This document shows positions 1-6,259 of a stretch of 9,733 nucleotides of DNA, one piece after another; position 1 is the stretch's first letter; each line of letters opens with the position of its first letter. Location of the stretch: NCBI GenBank assembly GCA_023261915.1, contig JALRFT010000286.1, positions 1-9,733 of the forward strand, read 5' to 3'. A model generated the notes under the pieces. It was not told the DNA's origin. It did no database searches and was given only the letters and a program-made list of their open reading frames with translations. This DNA comes from Acidimicrobiales bacterium. GTDB taxonomy: Bacteria; Actinomycetota; Acidimicrobiia; Acidimicrobiales; Acidimicrobilacustridaceae. The position numbers and the translations under genes were made by a program.

Positions 1-2
1 AA

Positions 3-767
3 GACCCCCTCCAAGGCGCCGCCGACCGAGGCGCCGAGGTCATCCAGGTAAACCTTTCGGCCCCCCGGAACTGGGCCCCACCGGTCACGCATGGTGATGA
101 GGAGACTCTGGCAAATGGCGCCCTGCCGATTTTCGTTCACGCCCCCTACGTGGTGAACCCGGCCAGCAGCGACCCTGCCGTCCGGCGCCGGTCACGGGCC
201 TGTTTGGAGGCGGAGAGTGACGCTGCGGCCCGCATCGGTGCGGTAGGGCTCGTGGTCCACGGTGGTCACGTCGGGCCCGGTGCGTCACTCGATGAAGGCA
301 TCGAGCGTTGGGCGCACTCGCTCGCTGGTGCCGACCTCAGGTGCCGAATCCTCATCGAGAACACGGCCGGGGGCACCAGCGCCGTCGCTCGGACACCGGT
401 GGGGACCGGGCAGTTGATTGAAGCGCTCCGTCAACACGGGCACGACGTCGGGGTGGTCCTCGACACCTGCCACGCCCACGCCGCAGGAATCGACCTGCAC
501 CGCGTGGTGGACGATCTGCGGAGCATCTGCGGCGGAATTGATCTGGTGCACGCCAACGACTCGAGGGATCCAGCCGGATCGGGTCGCGACCGGCACCAAC
601 ACCTCGGAGCAGGCATGGTGCCCCCGGAAGATCTCATCGGAATCGTCGACGCCGCTGGCGCACCGGTCGTCGTTGAGACACCGGGGGGAGCCCAAGAGCA
701 ATCGGCCGACATCCGATGGCTGCGTCGACACCTCAAACAGATTCGGCCTTCGGGCCTCAGCGGGTGA
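3..767 (+). CDS. nfo: Endonuclease IV (AP endonuclease), 5' partial
   Basis: This is the C-terminal 254 residues of a deoxyribonuclease IV, the zinc enzyme that cleaves DNA 5' to abasic sites in base excision repair. The frame is open to the left edge and already matches the family there (VIQVNLSAPRNW), so only about ten N-terminal residues should be missing. All nine metal ligands known from E. coli Nfo can be placed, numbering from the first whole codon: H46 (HAPY), H86 (VVHGG), E119 (IENTAG), D154 and H157 (LDTCHA), H183 (HANDS), D196 and H198 (DRH), E225 (VETPG). The enzyme should therefore be active. The GTG at 150 is an internal Val of HAPYVVNPAS, not the start. The 3' end overlaps the convergent oxidoreductase gene by 11 bp. 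The family call is secure; only the true start is unseen. Confidence 0.93.
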   Translation, partial: DPLQGAADRGAEVIQVNLSAPRNWAPPVTHGDEETLANGALPIFVHAPYVVNPASSDPAVRRRSRACLEAESDAAARIGAVGLVVHGGHVGPGASLDEGIERWAHSLAGADLRCRILIENTAGGTSAVARTPVGTGQLIEALRQHGHDVGVVLDTCHAHAAGIDLHRVVDDLRSICGGIDLVHANDSRDPAGSGRDRHQHLGAGMVPPEDLIGIVDAAGAPVVVETPGGAQEQSADIRWLRRHLKQIRPSGLSG

Positions 768-1845
768 GCACCTCGGCAACATCCACCACGCGCCGCTCAG
801 CCATTGACCGGTGGGCGGCGACACCGACCGCCACGGACCGCAGGCCGTCGTCGAGGGTGACACCCGGAGCACTGCCCGTGCGGATCGCCTCGAGAAAGTC
901 GCGATGCTCGAGGTAGCTGGCGCCATGGTGGCCGCCCTCGTAGGCCACGCTCTCGTCGGTGACGATCTCGACCTGCACTCCCGGCCAACCACCGTCACGC
1001 CGACCGAGCCGGAACTCCCCTGATGGCAGGAACGCCTCCACCTTGCCGACGTCGCCCACCACCGACACCTCTTCCTGATTCTTGGATCCCTCAGCGAACA
1101 TGCACAGGTCGAGCGACGCCCGGGCACCGCCGGCGTACTCCACGATGACGAAGGCATGGTCGTCGATGTCGGGCACCTCACCGTCATAGGTCTCGTCAAG
1201 GTGGTTCACCGCCTGGCCCCCCGAGGCCATCACGGACACCGGTTCGTCCCCGGTGAGCAGATTCATGAGGTCGAAAAAGTGGCAGCACTTCTCAACCAAC
1301 GTCCCTCCGGTGTTGCGGTTGAAGCGGTTCCAGTCACCGATTTTGGGCAGGAACGGAAAGCGGTGCTCCCGGATGGCGACCATGTGGACCCGACCGACCT
1401 GGCCGGCGGCCACCGTGGCGGCGAGACGGGCGACGGGTGGCATGTAGCGGTACTCAAGGCCCATCCAAACCACTCCGTCGTGGTTGCGGGCGGCGTCGAC
1501 GACCGCCTGACAGTCCGCCACGGTGGTGCACAGCGGCTTCTCCACGAGGGCGTGCATCCCGGGCCGCTCAAGGACGTCGAGCACGACGTCGTGGTGGGTG
1601 TGGTTGGGACTGACGACCACCACCGCATCAACGAGGCCCGAGTCAAGCATCCGGCGATGGTCGGTGAACGTGGCGATGCGAGGGCCCTCTTCCCCTGCGG
1701 CGGCCACGATCCATTCGAGTTGGGCGTCGACGGGATCCGCCGCGGCCGTGACCACGGCACCTGGAAGGTGCTGGAGATTCCACAGGTGCTCGGTCCCCAT
1801 CATGCCGGCCCCGATGATTCCGTACCGCACCTCGTCGTCAGCCAT
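757..1845 (-). CDS. Gfo/Idh/MocA family NAD(P)-dependent oxidoreductase
   Basis: A 362-residue soluble oxidoreductase of the Gfo/Idh/MocA family, whose members mostly act on sugars, inositols and sugar derivatives; some relatives are NAD-dependent glycosidases. The N-terminal Rossmann fold carries GIIGAGMMG (residues 9-17), with D37 near the end of the second strand, where NAD preference is set. The EKP catalytic lysine is K103. The substrate-domain motif reads GGTLVEKCCHFFD (180-192), so the usual Asp-x3-His pair is Glu185-x3-His189. Length is normal for the family. It is divergent from the aldo/keto reductase and SsuD-like monooxygenase genes across a 62-bp gap, which suggests shared control and a linked sugar pathway. 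Its 3' end overlaps the endonuclease IV gene by 11 bp. The start ATG has only a weak G-rich ribosome site (GGGACGG). The family is certain; the substrate is unknown. Confidence 0.92.
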   Translation of the reverse strand: MADDEVRYGIIGAGMMGTEHLWNLQHLPGAVVTAAADPVDAQLEWIVAAAGEEGPRIATFTDHRRMLDSGLVDAVVVVSPNHTHHDVVLDVLERPGMHALVEKPLCTTVADCQAVVDAARNHDGVVWMGLEYRYMPPVARLAATVAAGQVGRVHMVAIREHRFPFLPKIGDWNRFNRNTGGTLVEKCCHFFDLMNLLTGDEPVSVMASGGQAVNHLDETYDGEVPDIDDHAFVIVEYAGGARASLDLCMFAEGSKNQEEVSVVGDVGKVEAFLPSGEFRLGRRDGGWPGVQVEIVTDESVAYEGGHHGASYLEHRDFLEAIRTGSAPGVTLDDGLRSVAVGVAAHRSMAERRVVDVAEVLTR

Positions 1846-1891
1846 GACCGTCCCGTCCCCGCCGCCCCGCCGTCGTTCGTGAGGCCGGGCG

Positions 1892-1897
1892 TAGTGT
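1892..1897 (+). promoter_or_regulatory. -10 box for the aldo/keto reductase operon
   Basis: TAGTGT fits the actinobacterial -10 consensus TANNNT and lies 10 bases before the ATG at 1908. That would give a leader of about 3-4 bases, which is almost leaderless. No Shine-Dalgarno sequence precedes this ATG. No clear -35 box is visible. Confidence 0.5.
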
Positions 1898-1898
1898 A
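1893..1898 (-). promoter_or_regulatory. Possible -10 box for the Gfo/Idh/MocA gene, overlapping the divergent -10
   Basis: Read on the minus strand this is TACACT, also TANNNT, and it shares five bases with the plus-strand TAGTGT. Transcription would start near 1886, leaving a leader of about 40 bases that ends in a G-rich stretch before the ATG at 1845. Two -10 boxes that are near mirror images would make this a bidirectional promoter. Confidence 0.35.
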
Positions 1899-1907
1899 GG
1901 GATCGTC

Positions 1908-2828
1908 ATGTCCGACCTGCTCGTTGACCCCAACCCCCGGACGCTCGGCGACGGCCTGACGGTCGGTCCGCTCGGGTTCGGGCTGTGGCGGTTCACCCAG
2001 ACCGACACCGCCATCGCCCACCAGGTGCTCGAAACCGCCGTCGATCTGGGCATGAACCTGATCGATGGGGCCGACGTCTACGGCCTCGACTGGGGCGGAA
2101 CGGGGTTCGGAAGCGTGGAGGAACGTCTCGGCGCAGTCCTCGCCAGCTCACCCGGTCTACGAGAGCGGATCGTGCTCGCCACCAAGGGCGGCATCGTGCC
2201 CGGCGTCCCCTATGACTCGAGCGCCACCGCCCTGCGGGCAGCATGTGAAGCGTCGCTGCGTCGTCTCGGGGTCGACTGCATCGATCTCTACCAGGTGCAC
2301 CGCCCTGACCTCTTCACTCATCCCTCCGAGGTCGCCGCCACCCTCACTGACCTTCATCGGCAAGGCAAGATCAGGGCGGTCGGCACCTCGAACCACACCC
2401 CGGCCCAACACGAGGCGCTGGCCAGCGCACTTGCTGAAACTGGTCTCCGGGTTGCGACCACCCAGGTCGAGTGGTCGGCCCAACAGCTCGGCCCGATGCG
2501 GGACGGAACGTTCGACCTCGCCATGCGCACCGGAACGACGACCCTCACGTGGAGTCCTCTGGCCGGTGGTCGACTGGCCGACGGGGCCGAGCCGTCAACA
2601 AACCAGCCACTCCTCGACGTCCTCGACGACCTCGCCGGCCGCTACGACACCTCCCGGTCGGCGGTCGCTCTCGCCTTCGCCCTCGCCCCCCCGTGCCGGC
2701 CCGTGGTCCTCGTGGGAACCCAGACGCCTGCTCGCCTGCACGAGGCCGTGGAGTCCCTCCGAGTGCCGCTCACCCGCACGGACGCCTACCGCATCATCGA
2801 GGCCAGCGAAGGGGTTCCCCTGCCATGA
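1908..2828 (+). CDS. Aldo/keto reductase, YdhF-like
   Basis: A 306-residue TIM-barrel NAD(P)H-dependent aldo/keto reductase that should reduce an aldehyde or ketone, often sugar-like, to the alcohol. The catalytic tetrad is complete: D53 and Y58 in LIDGADVYG, K93 in ATKGG and H131 in YQVHRPD. The middle and C-terminal parts (HRPD, VGTSNHTPAQ, TTQVEWS, TWSPLAGGRL, VVLVGTQTPARL) follow the pattern of E. coli YdhF. The start ATG is supported by the -10 box 10 bases upstream. The stop codon overlaps the start of the SsuD-like monooxygenase (ATGA), so the two are surely co-transcribed and translationally coupled. This pairing suggests that the reductase removes the aldehyde made by the monooxygenase. 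That role is inference; the family call is not in doubt. Confidence 0.93.
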   Translation: MSDLLVDPNPRTLGDGLTVGPLGFGLWRFTQTDTAIAHQVLETAVDLGMNLIDGADVYGLDWGGTGFGSVEERLGAVLASSPGLRERIVLATKGGIVPGVPYDSSATALRAACEASLRRLGVDCIDLYQVHRPDLFTHPSEVAATLTDLHRQGKIRAVGTSNHTPAQHEALASALAETGLRVATTQVEWSAQQLGPMRDGTFDLAMRTGTTTLTWSPLAGGRLADGAEPSTNQPLLDVLDDLAGRYDTSRSAVALAFALAPPCRPVVLVGTQTPARLHEAVESLRVPLTRTDAYRIIEASEGVPLP

Positions 2829-3901
2829 CGGACCCCACTCCGGTCGAGATTGCCTGGTTCTCGGCCCTCTGTGACGACGACTACCGCCTGTTAGGGGTGC
2901 CCGACGCCGACCTGCGATCGTCGTGGGATCACTGTCGGGCCATCGCCACCACGGCCGAGGCGGCCGGGTTCGACAACCTGTTGCTGCCCTCGGGTTACAC
3001 GCTCGGTATCGACTCCACCACGTTCGCCGCCGGCATGGCGGCGTTCCTCCAACGGATGCACCTGCTGCTCGCCGTCCGGGTGGGGGAACTCGTCGTCCCC
3101 CAATTGGCCCGGCAGATCGCCTCGCTCGACGAGATGCTCGGTGGCCGTCTGACCGTCAACATCATCTCGTCGGACATTCCCGGCGAAACGCTCGAGTCAG
3201 CCCCTCGTTACCAGCGCACCCTCGAAGTGATGCAGACCCTGCGAACGCTGCTCGCAGGGGAGCGCCTCGAGTTCCATGGCGACTTCGTAGATCTCGATCT
3301 CGACCCGCCCCGCATCGCCACCGACCGGCGACGTTGCCCGCCGCTGTACTTCGGTGGCCTGTCCGAGGCCGCGCGCGAAACAGCTGCTGCGGGTGCCGAC
3401 GTCTATCTGATGTGGCCCGACACCATGGACGCGGTGGCCGCCACCATCAACGATCTGCGGACTCGCGCCAACCGCCACAACCGCACCCTGCGGTTCGGCT
3501 ACCGGGTGCACGTGGTGGTCCGACCCACTGAAGCCGAAGCCCGCGCTGCGGCGGCGAACCTCGTCAGTTGTCTGGATCCGGTCGAGGGCGAGGCCATCCG
3601 TCGGCGCTCGCTCGATTCAGGCTCGGCCGGCGTGGCCCGTCAGGGTGAGTTGCGGGACCTCGCCGATGACGACGGCTACGTCGAAGAGAACCTGTGGACC
3701 GGGGTGGGCCGGGCCCGGTCCGGCTGCGGGGCGGCCATCGTGGGGGACCCCGACCAGGTGGTGGCCAAACTCCTCGCCTACCGCGACCTCGGCATCGACG
3801 CATTCATCCTGTCGGGCTACCCCCACCGTGACGAGTGCGAACTCGTCGGGCAGCACGTGCTCCCCCGCATCGCCCATGGGCCGCTCTATCCCGCGCCCTG
3901 A
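2825..3901 (+). CDS. LLM-class FMNH2-dependent monooxygenase, SsuD-like
   Basis: A 358-residue luciferase-like flavin monooxygenase of the alkanesulfonate monooxygenase (SsuD) branch. SsuD uses FMNH2 and O2 to convert a sulfonate into an aldehyde plus sulfite. The match runs the whole length: PPLYFGG (172-178), YLMWPD (194-199), FGYRVHVVVR (224-233), NLWTGVG (289-295) and DAFILSGYPH (325-334). Residues matching SsuD active-site positions are present: W197, R227, H229, R298 and Y332. The SsuD cysteine of GRSCEDSW is not conserved; the aligned segment reads GYTLGIDS. The ATG overlaps the reductase stop; the open frame further upstream, from 2471, is antisense-free shadow inside the reductase. 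No flavin reductase gene lies nearby, so FMNH2 must come from elsewhere. The substrate could be an alkanesulfonate, a sulfosugar or another small molecule. The stop is 11 bases from the convergent alkB stop. Confidence 0.92.
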   Translation: MTDPTPVEIAWFSALCDDDYRLLGVPDADLRSSWDHCRAIATTAEAAGFDNLLLPSGYTLGIDSTTFAAGMAAFLQRMHLLLAVRVGELVVPQLARQIASLDEMLGGRLTVNIISSDIPGETLESAPRYQRTLEVMQTLRTLLAGERLEFHGDFVDLDLDPPRIATDRRRCPPLYFGGLSEAARETAAAGADVYLMWPDTMDAVAATINDLRTRANRHNRTLRFGYRVHVVVRPTEAEARAAAANLVSCLDPVEGEAIRRRSLDSGSAGVARQGELRDLADDDGYVEENLWTGVGRARSGCGAAIVGDPDQVVAKLLAYRDLGIDAFILSGYPHRDECELVGQHVLPRIAHGPLYPAP

Positions 3902-3912
3902 ACAAGCAGTTC

Positions 3913-5097
3913 TCAGGCAGTCACCCCGTAACGAACGAGAATTCGTTGGCGTTTGCGAGGGCAGAGGTTCGCCCGGGTGACGTCACCGCCGTAGTGCTCG
4001 ACCACCCGGTGGTCCATGATCCGTCGCCACACCGGTGGGATCACCGCCGCCGTAATCATCCCGGCGTAGCCCGACGGCAGTTCCGGAGCCTCATCAAAAT
4101 GACGCAGCACCTGGTAGGGCCGAAGCGGATTGGCGTGGTGATCGGAGTGGCGCTGCAGGTTGTAGAGCACCACATTGGAAGCGATGTTGTCAGCATTCCA
4201 CGAATGATGCGGCTCGCAACGCTCGTACCGGCCTGAAGGAAGCTTCTGACGTAACAGGCCGTAGTGCTCCACGTAGTTGACCACCTCGAGCATGCTGAAC
4301 CCAAAGACGGTCTGGATGACGAGAAACGCAACGATCGATGGTCCAAACGCAACCAGCACTGCCCCAAAGAGCAGCACTGTCATCACCCACGCATTGAGAA
4401 TGTCGTTGTGCGGCGACCACCAGCGACGGCCTTTACGGGCGAGCGCCGCCACCTCGATCTCCCATGCCGAACGCAGGCTGCCGAGCACGGTGCGAGGCAG
4501 AAACGCCCAGAAAGACTCGCCGAGGCGGGCGCTGGCCGGATCCTCGGGCGTTGAGACCCGCACATGGTGGCCGCGGTTGTGCTCGACATAGAAGTGACCG
4601 TAAGCACTCTGAGCCAGCGCCACCTTCGACAGGCGACGTTCCAGCCGCGGGCGCTTGTGTCCAAGTTCGTGCGCGGTATTGATGCCAATTCCAGCAACGA
4701 GACCGACGGTGAGGCTGAGACCGACATAGGAGAACCACGAGAGGTCATGGCTGGCCACATACCAACAGGCCCATACGAAGGAGGCGAGCTGCAATGGAAT
4801 GTAGGCGTACACGGCCAATCGATAGAAGCGTTCCTTCTCGAGTCGCGCCTCGGCTTCGCCTGGTGGATTGGTGGGATCGGTACCCCGGACGAGATCAAGA
4901 ATGGGCATGAAAACGAACAGCCACAGTGGCCCCAGCCACCACCACATTGGCCACCCCGTGGCCGCCACGAGTCCCCATGCGGCGAACGGCAGGACGGGGA
5001 CAACGAGGCCGATCAACCAGGCGAAACGATACGGACCGGGCCAACGAGAGGGATCGATGCCGTGGAGCCTCGACTGTTGCACCCGCCGAGAGGTCAT
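3913..5097 (-). CDS. alkB: Alkane 1-monooxygenase (membrane di-iron hydroxylase)
   Basis: A 394-residue integral membrane enzyme that hydroxylates the terminal carbon of medium-chain alkanes using a di-iron centre and electrons from rubredoxin. All the diagnostic histidine motifs are present: HELGH (143-147), EHNRGHH (172-178), NYVEHYG (274-280) and LQRHSDHH (314-321). About six hydrophobic membrane segments are visible, near 24-46, 50-70, 95-115, 121-141, 232-252 and 254-272. The start chosen is the ATG at 5097, preceded nine bases upstream by the ribosome site AGGGAAGAG. The reading frame stays open for another 139 codons upstream, but that extension is low-complexity, resembles no AlkB N-terminus and lies antisense to the DUF5522 gene. 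No rubredoxin domain is fused to the C-terminus and no rubredoxin or rubredoxin reductase gene is adjacent. Those partners must be encoded elsewhere. Confidence 0.95.
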   Translation of the reverse strand: MTSRRVQQSRLHGIDPSRWPGPYRFAWLIGLVVPVLPFAAWGLVAATGWPMWWWLGPLWLFVFMPILDLVRGTDPTNPPGEAEARLEKERFYRLAVYAYIPLQLASFVWACWYVASHDLSWFSYVGLSLTVGLVAGIGINTAHELGHKRPRLERRLSKVALAQSAYGHFYVEHNRGHHVRVSTPEDPASARLGESFWAFLPRTVLGSLRSAWEIEVAALARKGRRWWSPHNDILNAWVMTVLLFGAVLVAFGPSIVAFLVIQTVFGFSMLEVVNYVEHYGLLRQKLPSGRYERCEPHHSWNADNIASNVVLYNLQRHSDHHANPLRPYQVLRHFDEAPELPSGYAGMITAAVIPPVWRRIMDHRVVEHYGGDVTRANLCPRKRQRILVRYGVTA

Positions 5098-5106
5098 GAG
5101 GCTTTG

Positions 5107-5115
5107 CTCTTCCCT
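5107..5115 (-). promoter_or_regulatory. Ribosome binding site that sets the alkB start
   Basis: AGGGAAGAG on the minus strand lies nine bases before the ATG at 5097. It is the clearest Shine-Dalgarno-like site in the window, where most genes look leaderless, and it decides this start against the long upstream extension of the frame. Confidence 0.6.
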
Positions 5116-5192
5116 GAAACGAAAGACGCTGCACCCGGCACCGTCGACCATGACCGGTCTAGGGGCGAGAGGGTTACCGGAAACACGGGGGG

Positions 5193-5198
5193 AGATTA
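5193..5198 (-). promoter_or_regulatory. Possible -10 box for alkB
   Basis: TAATCT on the minus strand fits TANNNT and sits in an unusually AT-rich spot (GTTAATCT) for this window. A weak TTTCAC lies about 15 bases upstream as a possible -35. Transcription from here would give a leader of about 90 bases, in keeping with the SD-led start of alkB. The rest of the 5098-5313 gap shows no other feature I can support. Confidence 0.3.
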
Positions 5199-5313
5199 AC
5201 GCTTGCCGCCACCGTGAAAGAGCGCCGGTAGTGGTGATCTCTCCCCCACCGGCCACAATCACCGGATCGAACCGTTCGCTCCCCAACCCCACGCCTCCCC
5301 TCAACAAGGCCGA

Positions 5314-5532
5314 CTGGCCGACCGGCCGCTCACCGAACCTGCCCCCGACCGTCTGGCCCTCCACCACCCCCATCGAGAGGTCATCCTCGAGTTGCACCAA
5401 CGTGCCCTCGAGGCCGGCGAACCGGTCTATGTCGACCCCGCTTCGGGGTACCTCGTGATGACCGCGGCACGCCTGGTGGCCAACGGCACCTGTTGCCACT
5501 CGGGTTGCCGGCACTGCCCGTGGGAGCGCTGA
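5314..5532 (+). CDS. DUF5522 family small cysteine-rich protein, start unresolved
   Basis: A short frame ending at 5532 encodes a C-terminus typical of DUF5522 proteins: HPHREVILELHQRALEAGE, then YVDPASGYLVMTAARL, then CCHSGCRHCPWER. The four closely spaced cysteines with two histidines (CCHSGCRHC) suggest a metal or cluster site, but the function of the family is unknown to me. The frame is open from 5218, yet has no ATG, GTG or TTG before TTG 5392, which would remove the conserved HPHRE helix. I provisionally start at CTG 5314, giving 72 residues, a usual length for the family, with a weak AAGG four bases before it. Other options are a non-standard start, a sequencing frameshift or a decaying gene. 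It lies antisense to the spurious upstream extension of alkB. Coding at the 3' end is convincing; the 5' end is not. Confidence 0.62.
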   Translation: MADRPLTEPAPDRLALHHPHREVILELHQRALEAGEPVYVDPASGYLVMTAARLVANGTCCHSGCRHCPWER

Positions 5533-5540
5533 ACGGCGTC

Positions 5541-5562
5541 ACGGGGTATTTCCACCCCCCGT
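5541..5562 (+). other. Weak hairpin between the DUF5522 and exonuclease genes
   Basis: ACGGGG pairs with CCCCGT around a 10-base loop, nine bases after the DUF5522 stop. It has no T-run after it and could also fold in a shifted register, so a role as terminator is doubtful. Confidence 0.2.
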
Positions 5563-5575
5563 CACAGGACCTGCG

Positions 5576-5581
5576 TAGGGT
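5576..5581 (+). promoter_or_regulatory. -10 box giving a leaderless exonuclease mRNA
   Basis: TAGGGT (TANNNT) ends exactly six bases before the ATG at 5588, the spacing that puts the first transcribed base on the start codon. No Shine-Dalgarno site is present, which agrees with leaderless translation. Confidence 0.6.
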
Positions 5582-5587
5582 GCTGCC

Positions 5588-6238
5588 ATGACTGCCACCT
5601 CCGCACCGTCGATGTTCACCTTCCCGAAGGTGGGGGGCGAAGGCCTTGATCTCGTCAACCGTTCGCTCGCCGTCGTCGACCTTGAGACCACCGGGTTCGA
5701 ACCAGGTCCCGATCGGATCGTCGAAGTGGCCGTGGTCCGGGTTGACCGGTTCGGTGCGATCGAGGATCGCTGGGTCACGCTCGTTGACCCCGGTCGCGAC
5801 GTCGGCCCGACCAACATCCACGGCATCACCCCGGCGATGGTCGAAGGAGCGCCCACATTCTCCGAGGTTGCGCCCGAGGTACTCACTCGGTTCGCCGATG
5901 CCGTGATCGTCGCTCACAACGCGCCCTTTGAGGACGGCTTCCTTGCCACTGAGTTCGCCGGCGCCGGCTTCGGACCGCTCGCCCTCCCCGCCCTGTGCAC
6001 CATCCAACTGGCCAAGTGGGCGGGCCTCAACGTCCCCAACTTCCGACTGGCGACGTGCTGTGAGGCCTTCGGGCTGACCAACACCGGCGCCCACAGCGCC
6101 CTCGGGGACGCTCTGGTCACTGCCGAGCTGGCCGTTCGACTCCTCGATCGGGGCGTCGATCTCCGATGGCCCCACGAACCGCCACCGGCCCCACCGCGCC
6201 AGTCCCCGGTGCCGGGCCGGGTCCGGCCCACCGCCTAG
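5588..6238 (+). CDS. DnaQ-like DEDDh 3'-5' exonuclease
   Basis: A 216-residue exonuclease of the DNA polymerase III epsilon type. Exo I is VDLETTG with D31 and E33; Exo II is VAHNAPFEDGFL (108-119); Exo III is HSALGDA with H169 and D174, the same five-residue spacing as in E. coli epsilon. The Exo II metal ligand, normally Asp in HNAxFD, is Glu (E115), followed by D116. The NIHGITPAMVEGAPTF segment is also typical of the family. The last 25 or so residues are proline-rich (PHEPPPAPP) and probably disordered. The protein stands alone, with no polymerase, helicase or UvrC-like domain, so it is better called an epsilon-like exonuclease than the replicative proofreader. The start is backed by a -10 box six bases upstream. 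The stop lies 21 bp from the convergent TetR gene. Confidence 0.9.
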   Translation: MTATSAPSMFTFPKVGGEGLDLVNRSLAVVDLETTGFEPGPDRIVEVAVVRVDRFGAIEDRWVTLVDPGRDVGPTNIHGITPAMVEGAPTFSEVAPEVLTRFADAVIVAHNAPFEDGFLATEFAGAGFGPLALPALCTIQLAKWAGLNVPNFRLATCCEAFGLTNTGAHSALGDALVTAELAVRLLDRGVDLRWPHEPPPAPPRQSPVPGRVRPTA

Positions 6239-6259
6239 GACCACAGCACCGCTCAGCGA

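Noticed and set aside
285..1199. Long minus-strand frame of 304 codons across the endonuclease IV and Gfo/Idh/MocA ends
   Set aside because: It is an Arg/Ser/Pro-rich shadow of two well-recognised genes and resembles no family.
1156..1899. Plus-strand frame of 247 codons opposite the Gfo/Idh/MocA gene
   Set aside because: It is His/Val/Gly-rich antisense shadow of a clear protein-coding gene.
2471..2824. Upstream extension of the SsuD-like monooxygenase frame
   Set aside because: It lies inside the aldo/keto reductase gene in another frame, is Arg/Pro-rich, and the family N-terminus begins at 2825 with an ATGA overlap.
5098..5514. Open upstream extension of the alkB frame (139 extra codons)
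   Set aside because: It is low-complexity, unlike any AlkB N-terminus, has no ribosome site, and runs antisense to the DUF5522 coding sequence; the ATG at 5097 has a good SD.
5541..5562. Hairpin after the DUF5522 gene as an intrinsic terminator
   Set aside because: Only six pairs, a 10-base loop, an ambiguous register and no T-run; listed only as a weak structure.
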